This document shows positions 40,792 through 46,437 of a stretch of 46,437 nt of DNA, piece by piece. Origin of the DNA: JAYVFR01 sp043772945 (lineage in GTDB: Bacteria; Patescibacteriota; JACMRA01). Both the position numbers and the translations under genes were made by a program. Within the stretch, counting starts at the first letter, position 1. Every line of letters starts with the position of its first letter. The notes below the pieces were generated by a model. The model was given only the letters and a program-made list of their open reading frames with translations. It was not told the origin of the DNA and did no database searches. Location: assembly GCA_043772945.1 (NCBI GenBank), contig JAYVFR010000003.1:1-46437 (forward strand), in the 5' to 3' direction.

Positions 40792-43700
40792 ATGTCTGAT
40801 ACCCCTTCATCTAATCAACCCTCGAACAAACGCTATGATTTTAACTATTTTATAGCCAAGTTTTTCCTTGAGAATACTAGACTTACAATTTTAGTTTTTG
40901 TGTTTTTTGTACTTGTTGGAACCTTTATGACAGCTGCCTTGAAGACCACGGGCTTCCCTTCCCCTACAATTCCAATAGCAGTAGTCAACACAATTTACCC
41001 AGGGGCTAGCAGCGAAACTATAAATCGCGACATCACAATCCCACTTGAAGGAGCAATTAAAAGCGTTAAAGGTGTTAAGCGGTATTCATCAACTAGTACA
41101 AATTCTATTTCTACAATTTCTGTTAGTATAGATGAAAGTTCAAACCTTGACAGCGTCAGAAGTCAAATTGATAGTGCAGTTAAAGCTATCAAACTTCCTA
41201 GTGGTGTTGAAAGCCCCAAAGTTTTCTCGCCCGATATAGGAGGGCCATCAATTATAATGGCAGTTACTCACCCTGATTTATCTAAAGTCTATGAAATTTC
41301 AACTCAATTAAAATCTCGTCTTTCTCAAGTACCTGAAATCTCTAGCGTTGATGCTGTTCGCGAGTTAGAAAAAAAAGTTTTAGTTCGCTTAGATTACGCC
41401 AAACTTCGAGAGGCTGGAATTACTGTTGATCAAGTAACTGCTAAAATTACGTCCCTTGGAGAAAGCCTTCCTGTCGTGAACAATGTTAACATTAATGGTG
41501 AAAATACTACAATTACAACAAGCCTTTCTAAAAACTCTCTCGAGGATCTCCAAAATTTAATTTTTAAAGTTAACCCCACCACTCCAGCAGGTAGCTTCGG
41601 AGCTAATCCAAATGCTCCTTTGATAATAAACCTTCCGCAAAGTGAAGCTAAAACTTATAAACTAAATGACTTAGGATCTGTTGATATAGATTATAGTTTC
41701 AAAGGAAATAAAGGAGAAACTTCTTATACTCTTAAAGACAAAGATGGCAAAAATCACATAGTTAATAGTCTAATTCTAAATATTAAAGCCGTTAAAGGAT
41801 CAGATCAAAATAAACTAACAGAAAATGTCCATAATGAACTTGCTAAAATTGACGATGGTAAATTCTTTACACGCTACAACATTAATTCAAATTTTGATAT
41901 TAATTCTGAAAAAGCTTACATCATTGAAGGCTATAGTGAAGCCGACAGTAACCGTGAACAAGTAGCAGAAGTAGTCTCAGGACTTATTGGAGGGCCTATC
42001 AATTCGCTTGGAAATTTCAGTGCAATTGGCTGGTTGTTTGGAGGAATACAACTTGTTATGATTGCAATGCTTCTCTTTGTTTCTTGGAGAGCCTCCCTTA
42101 TAGCAGGACTTGCGATACCTCTGAGTATGGCATTCTCTACAATTTACCTTTATTTAACTGGACAAAGCTTGAATACATTGACACTTTTCTCTCTTGTTTT
42201 AGTAACAGGACTTGTAGTTGATCCAGCCCTTGTAGTTTTAGAGGCGATTCAGCGTAAAATTGACGTAGGATTAAAGCCTAAAGAAGCAGTACTTGAAGCG
42301 ATTCGTGATATTGGACTTGGAGTTTTCCTTGCGATGCTCACAAACATTATCGTATTTGTGCCTTTTGGAATTTTAAGTGGAATTTTTGGACAGATTTTCC
42401 GGTACATTCCCCTAACTATAATTCCTGCAACAATTGGTTCATATTTAGTTCCATTGGTCGCTTTATCATGGCTTGGTAGTTTAATTTTGAAAAAAAATAA
42501 GAAAGCATCTATTAAAGAAGAAGACAATCTTTGGGGAATTGCTAGATGGTTAATTAACTTAAACAAAAAAATTCTCTACGGCTCTAGATGGCTTAGAATG
42601 CTAATAATCACTATAACCTTGATGATTCCTTTGCTTGTTACGGGATTTATGTTTAACAAGGGATATATTAAACAAGTTCAATTTGCATCTTCTGATGACG
42701 CTGACATTATGATTTTAACTGGAAACTATCTCCCAAAAGTTAATCAAGATGTTAAAAATCAGATTACAAATGATGTTCTTGATATAATATCTAGTAACAG
42801 TGATGTAAACAATATTTTACCGATTAATGACGGATTTGGTTATTATGTTTTTTTGAAACCAAAAACTGAGCGAAACACTAAAGCTGATAAAATTGCCTCT
42901 ACTATTGATGAACAAATTCAATTAAAACATGGTTCAACCAGCGAGCAAAATAGATCGTTTTATGACCTTAAACTCTCACTTGTTCAAACTGGAGGGCGAG
43001 GAAATGATTATCAGGTTACGATGGCGGTTAAAAGTGAAGATTTAGAAAAACTTAAAAATGTCAGCCTTGAAGTCTCTAGTCTAATGCTCCAAAAAGCGTG
43101 CATTGAAGGCTCTAAAGTTAGTCTAAAGTCAGATTGTTCAAATGATAATAAATTAGTTGTTAAAGTTGACAATGGGTATACCGATAGAGAAAATTTAGTT
43201 TATGACATTCAGTTAGATCGAGATATTTTAATTGACAAAAATCTAGCTTCCCTAGGTAAAGGGCCTTTGACTCTATCTACTAACCAAGCTATTAAAAAAC
43301 AATTTGAATTAAACCAAAATAACAAAGTTACTCAAATTAATGTAGCAGGAAATAATCTAAGCGTGGCACTCGCTCCTAGTAAACAACCCCCTCAAACCCT
43401 TGATCAAATTAAGGAAAGAATTAAAGATGAGCTTAAAGTAAATCTTGAAGACATCGGTACTATTCAAACCACAACTCCAAAAAGTAGTATTAATCGCTCA
43501 AGTGGAGCAACAATCGGACAAGTTCAAGCACGACTTAAAAAAGAATTCCAAAACAATCAAGGAATTGCTCAACAACTAGGAGCAGAAATCCAAAAATATT
43601 TTGAAGCCGATGATTCAAAAGAATTAAAAAGATTGGGTCTAAATAAAGGCGCCGTCGAGCCGTTTAAAGACGGACAATCAGCCGATGCTTTTAAAGCTTT

Positions 43701-44304
43701 TGGAGAACTTGGTATTGCTTTAGTATTAGCAATTATCGTTAGTTATATTGTTTTAGCAGTATTTTTTAATTCCTTCTTACAAGCTCTTGGGATTCTATAC
43801 ACTATCCCATTAACTTTCCTCGGCGTCTTCCCTGCCCTTTATTTTTTTGTTGGTGGTCAATATGGCTTTCTTGAGATTATTGGTTTGATTATTTTAATTG
43901 GAATTATTGAAAATGTAGCAATTTTCTTAATTGATGGGGCTAACCAAAAAATTCGTGAAGAAGGTTATAATCGTAAAGATGCAATTGCTTACTCATCAGG
44001 CGTAAGATTCCGTCCTGTTATGCTTACTAAGCTGACGGCACTCTCATCACTTGCCCCGCTTGCAATCTTGTCAGAATTTTATCGCTCTATTAGCGTAGTA
44101 ATTATTTTTGGTTTGGTAGCCTCTGGATTTATATCTCTAATCACGACTCCGATTCTATATATTTTCTTTGGTTGGGTATCTGAGCATTATCGTCATTCTA
44201 AATGGTACAATCAAATTTTATTTTTCCCGTTATTCCCAATTTACTTAATCGCGTGGGGAATTATAGATAAACCAATGCCAAAAAAAAATAAAACAATAAT
44301 CTAA
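40792..44304 (+). CDS. RND-superfamily efflux permease with altered proton-relay residues
   Basis: 1170 residues, slightly longer than AcrB. TM1 (about 27-48) is followed by the first porter loop: PIAVVNTIYPGASSETINRD, PLEGAIKSVKGVKRYSS and VDAVRELEKKVLVRLD. The TM2-6 block begins near 405, and TM4 has VLVTGLVVDPALVVLEAIQR (Asp 477, then Pro 478 where AcrB has a second Asp). The second loop and TM7-12 follow, with IGIIENVAIFLID at about 1036-1048 where AcrB has its relay lysine, and RFRPVMLTKLTALSSLAPLA. RND pumps export drugs, lipids or metals. No membrane-fusion or outer-membrane partner is adjacent. Confidence 0.92.
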   Translation: MSDTPSSNQPSNKRYDFNYFIAKFFLENTRLTILVFVFFVLVGTFMTAALKTTGFPSPTIPIAVVNTIYPGASSETINRDITIPLEGAIKSVKGVKRYSSTSTNSISTISVSIDESSNLDSVRSQIDSAVKAIKLPSGVESPKVFSPDIGGPSIIMAVTHPDLSKVYEISTQLKSRLSQVPEISSVDAVRELEKKVLVRLDYAKLREAGITVDQVTAKITSLGESLPVVNNVNINGENTTITTSLSKNSLEDLQNLIFKVNPTTPAGSFGANPNAPLIINLPQSEAKTYKLNDLGSVDIDYSFKGNKGETSYTLKDKDGKNHIVNSLILNIKAVKGSDQNKLTENVHNELAKIDDGKFFTRYNINSNFDINSEKAYIIEGYSEADSNREQVAEVVSGLIGGPINSLGNFSAIGWLFGGIQLVMIAMLLFVSWRASLIAGLAIPLSMAFSTIYLYLTGQSLNTLTLFSLVLVTGLVVDPALVVLEAIQRKIDVGLKPKEAVLEAIRDIGLGVFLAMLTNIIVFVPFGILSGIFGQIFRYIPLTIIPATIGSYLVPLVALSWLGSLILKKNKKASIKEEDNLWGIARWLINLNKKILYGSRWLRMLIITITLMIPLLVTGFMFNKGYIKQVQFASSDDADIMILTGNYLPKVNQDVKNQITNDVLDIISSNSDVNNILPINDGFGYYVFLKPKTERNTKADKIASTIDEQIQLKHGSTSEQNRSFYDLKLSLVQTGGRGNDYQVTMAVKSEDLEKLKNVSLEVSSLMLQKACIEGSKVSLKSDCSNDNKLVVKVDNGYTDRENLVYDIQLDRDILIDKNLASLGKGPLTLSTNQAIKKQFELNQNNKVTQINVAGNNLSVALAPSKQPPQTLDQIKERIKDELKVNLEDIGTIQTTTPKSSINRSSGATIGQVQARLKKEFQNNQGIAQQLGAEIQKYFEADDSKELKRLGLNKGAVEPFKDGQSADAFKAFGELGIALVLAIIVSYIVLAVFFNSFLQALGILYTIPLTFLGVFPALYFFVGGQYGFLEIIGLIILIGIIENVAIFLIDGANQKIREEGYNRKDAIAYSSGVRFRPVMLTKLTALSSLAPLAILSEFYRSISVVIIFGLVASGFISLITTPILYIFFGWVSEHYRHSKWYNQILFFPLFPIYLIAWGIIDKPMPKKNKTII

Positions 44305-44331
44305 ATAACACTCTCTCTAAACAATACAACT

Positions 44332-44370
44332 CCCCTTAATCTATTAATTAGACTAAAGGGATTTTGTTTT
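44332..44370 (+). terminator. Terminator after the RND gene
   Basis: CCCCTTAATCTA and TAGACTAAAGGG form an imperfect stem around TTAAT, followed by ATTTTGTTTT. It may also work for the convergent surface-protein gene, since the other flank is A-rich. Confidence 0.6.
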
Positions 44371-44372
44371 AG

Positions 44373-44408
44373 AAAAGATTGTTGTATTCTAAAAGATTGT
44401 TGTATTCT
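44373..44408. repeat. 18-bp perfect tandem duplication
   Basis: AAAAGATTGTTGTATTCT occurs twice in a row (44373-44390, 44391-44408) between the RND terminator and the surface-protein stop codon. It probably arose by slippage; no role is evident. Confidence 0.8.
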
Positions 44409-44423
44409 GTTTCACTCTTTTTT

Positions 44424-46437
44424 TTATCTAAGCTCACTACCAAAACTATTCCTTCTCTTATAAATATTATAAGCACTAATAGTTAGAGCAATGATTACAG
44501 AGTAAGATAACATTAGCCCTCCTGTTCTAATAATTGGCACAGGAAGTGGGATATTAAATGTTGTAGTACTCTTATCATTAATAGGATTCTTATCTATTGT
44601 TCCTGTTGGAGGAGTAACGCTTGCTGTATTGGTTATATCTCCATACACACCAACTTTAATAGTACCAACGGCCGTAACGGTAATTTCAGAATTAATCACC
44701 ATATCAGCTTTTAAGCTAACATCATTACCTATTCCTGTTTCTTTAGAACACTTAGTCATTTTATCGCCATCATTTCCTAGTTTTGTTACTTTACAATCCC
44801 AAGTTACATTTATAATTGAATCGGGAATCTGATCAGTGATACTAGCTCCTTTTGTAGAGATTGGGCCGTTGTTCTTTACGACAAGCTTATAAGTAATTTT
44901 GTCACTATTCCTTGGAGAAGAAGGACTGTGTGTCTTACCAATTTCTAAGTCTGTTTCTTTCTTAATCTCTAAATCTTTTCTAGATTCATTATTCTTTGGG
45001 TTAGGATCCTCTGTTTCTTTAGGAGGTGTAATTGTTGTTTTATTTAAAATTACCCCACCTTCAAAGCTATTACTAATTTTAGCCTTAACAATATAAACCA
45101 CACTTTCTCCCTTCTTTAGATTAACTGATGCATCATTAATATTACCAGTTCCATTAGCAGTACAGTTTAAGCTAGCAGTTTTTACATTACTGCCAGAAGT
45201 ACAAACCCAAGAGATATTTTCTAAAGCACTATCAAACTTATCTTCTACAGTAGCACCCACTACATCATCAGCACCTAAATTCGTTGCTGTGATCTTATAA
45301 ACTACCATTCCGCCTGATTTCAAATCTGTCCCATCAATTATTTCTTTAAGGATAGCCAAATCAGCTACTTTTTTAGTGGAAATCATATCTTTTGATTTAT
45401 CGTTGTTTGGATTATTATCTTTAACAAGTCTGTCTTCTTCGTCTTTAGGGTTTTTAATCTCTACGTTGTTTTCAATCTCCAAAAGAGGATTTGCTACAAC
45501 ATCGGCTTTAACTGTCATTGTAATAATCTGCCCTTTCATTACTTCTACAGTCCAAACTTTATTGGAAGCATTGTATGTTCCTTTATTTGGAGTGTACTCT
45601 CTAATGTTAGAAAGATAACTAGGCCATGAATCTATTAATTCAAAAGAACTAACAGTATCATCTCCGTTATTAATGACTTCAAAAGTATAGGTTACAGTAT
45701 CTCCTGCTACAAACCTGTCAATAACTGAATTACCAGAAGCATCTTTAATGAGATTACTATTAGAGTCAATCTTATATTTAACTGTATGGCTTTTAGTTAC
45801 ACTTAAGTCAGCAGTTGGAATATGTAAACCTGCATCAATAGTAGTATTATTTTCACCTGAAAATAGAGTAATTACATTAGTTTTAGCTTTGTTATCACCA
45901 ACGACATTTCCAGCCATGCTAATATCACTATCTTTGCTAGCATCTCCTCCTTGGTTCATAGGAGAAACAGTATACTTGATAACATTTACATCAAATTGAA
46001 CAATATAGTCTCCTGGAACTAATCCTGTAAACTGATATTTACCGTTGCTATCTGTAGTGGTTTGGGTAATAACTGAGCCAACATTGCTTCCGCTACCTTT
46101 AACAATACTAACTACGACTCCTTGAATACCAAACTCTCCCGCATCTTGAATACCATTATTATTCTTATCTTCAAAGACAAAGTCTCCTAGAGAAGCACTA
46201 TTAAGATTTACTTTATCAGTAGCTTTATCATTAGCTGGATTAGTATCTGTTAGTATTAAACCATTTAATCCTTTAGGATTTTTAATCTCTACATTGTTAA
46301 TTACCTCTCCAAGCATTGCCTCTACGATAGTTGCTTTAACTGTCATTGTAATAGTATTGGTTGGGAGAAGAGTTAACCCTGACCATACTTTAGTAGTAGA
46401 GTTATAACTTCCTGTACTTGGAGTCCAAGCAGTTGGA
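44424..46437 (-). CDS. DUF11/SdrD-type surface protein, C-terminal part (5' beyond window)
   Basis: More than 670 residues are visible and the frame stays open to the window edge. Domains from the N-side: the end of a DUF11 repeat (TVKATIVEAMLGEVINNVEI), an SdrD B-like domain (GDFVFEDKNNNGIQDAGEFG), then at least three more DUF11 repeats (DLSVTKSHTVKYKI, DLAILKEI, DLEIGKTHSP). The C-terminus is VPIIRTGG, a membrane helix (LMLSYSVIIALTISAYNIY) and a basic tail KRRNS, resembling a sortase or archaeosortase-like sorting signal with an unusual IIRTGG in place of LPxTG. Probably a stalk-like adhesin or S-layer-associated protein, with DUF11 units 100-120 residues apart. Confidence 0.88.
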   Translation of the reverse strand, partial: PTAWTPSTGSYNSTTKVWSGLTLLPTNTITMTVKATIVEAMLGEVINNVEIKNPKGLNGLILTDTNPANDKATDKVNLNSASLGDFVFEDKNNNGIQDAGEFGIQGVVVSIVKGSGSNVGSVITQTTTDSNGKYQFTGLVPGDYIVQFDVNVIKYTVSPMNQGGDASKDSDISMAGNVVGDNKAKTNVITLFSGENNTTIDAGLHIPTADLSVTKSHTVKYKIDSNSNLIKDASGNSVIDRFVAGDTVTYTFEVINNGDDTVSSFELIDSWPSYLSNIREYTPNKGTYNASNKVWTVEVMKGQIITMTVKADVVANPLLEIENNVEIKNPKDEEDRLVKDNNPNNDKSKDMISTKKVADLAILKEIIDGTDLKSGGMVVYKITATNLGADDVVGATVEDKFDSALENISWVCTSGSNVKTASLNCTANGTGNINDASVNLKKGESVVYIVKAKISNSFEGGVILNKTTITPPKETEDPNPKNNESRKDLEIKKETDLEIGKTHSPSSPRNSDKITYKLVVKNNGPISTKGASITDQIPDSIINVTWDCKVTKLGNDGDKMTKCSKETGIGNDVSLKADMVINSEITVTAVGTIKVGVYGDITNTASVTPPTGTIDKNPINDKSTTTFNIPLPVPIIRTGGLMLSYSVIIALTISAYNIYKRRNSFGSELR

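Noticed and set aside
44629..45999. Four plus-strand ORFs inside the surface-protein gene
   Set aside because: They are antisense shadows of a long repetitive coding region and have no promoter, start context or family match.
1..46437. TGA read as glycine or tryptophan (alternative code)
   Set aside because: All major genes read through cleanly in the standard code with no in-frame TGA, so recoding is not needed. Only the absence of TGA stops is reported.
1..46437. tRNA, rRNA, CRISPR arrays, insertion sequences
   Set aside because: No TTCGA-type T-loops in gaps, no regularly spaced repeats and no transposase or terminal inverted repeats were seen.

Overview
The window is AT-rich, gene-dense bacterial DNA using the standard code. 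Short intergenic gaps, many small orphan proteins, single-copy housekeeping genes mixed with membrane and surface proteins, stand-alone fragments of universal proteins (AlaRS, GatB, UvrB) and a secreted helical-repeat protein beside an ECF sigma factor all suggest a Candidate Phyla Radiation (Patescibacteria) genome. I cannot name the phylum from the sequence alone. None of 49 coding regions ends in TGA. I found no rRNA, tRNA, CRISPR array or insertion sequence.

Layout. 1-8.4 kb, mostly plus strand: end of a thymidylate synthase-like gene, a membrane coiled-coil protein, a DUF218 protein, an arginase-family hydrolase, an amber-interrupted reverse ORF, a protein with a GGDEF-like signature, a HAD hydrolase and an M23 murein peptidase. 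8.4-14.3 kb, minus strand: ECF sigma factor with a membrane partner and a secreted protein, small orphans, a 96-aa gene with a palindromic leader, and argS. 14.5-18.4 kb, plus strand: two orphans, ParA, and MurA with an N-terminal HTH domain. 18.5-26.7 kb, mainly minus strand: a metalloprotease-like protein, the C-terminal half of UvrB behind a DnaQ-like exonuclease, and a surface-glycan block (two O-antigen ligase/polymerase-like proteins and an LCP transferase). A VF530 gene lies between on the plus strand. 26.8-30.2 kb: a tiny transcription unit, galU, an RlpA-like lipoprotein, and decayed copies of a small membrane-gene pair that is intact at 10.7-11.1 kb. 30.2-35.5 kb, minus strand: a compact operon SNase - HrcA - GatB tail - RNase III - membrane protein - MurB/guanylate kinase - HEPN-like protein. 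35.6-46.4 kb: orphans, a leaderless AlaRS fragment, an OLD-like ATPase/nuclease, a large RND transporter with altered proton-relay residues, and the 3' part of a DUF11/SdrD-type surface protein.

Cell-envelope construction is the common thread. MurA and MurB start muramic-acid synthesis, GalU and the Wzy/LCP block build and attach glycan, the M23 peptidase and RlpA-like protein act on the wall, and the DUF11 protein decorates it. The most striking single object is the gene at 30622-32265, where a nearly complete guanylate kinase lies inside MurB, so nucleotide metabolism and peptidoglycan precursor synthesis share one polypeptide. The second theme is domain rearrangement of housekeeping genes: the HTH-MurA fusion, half of UvrB, the GatB tail and the AlaRS middle segment all stand as separate, apparently intact genes.
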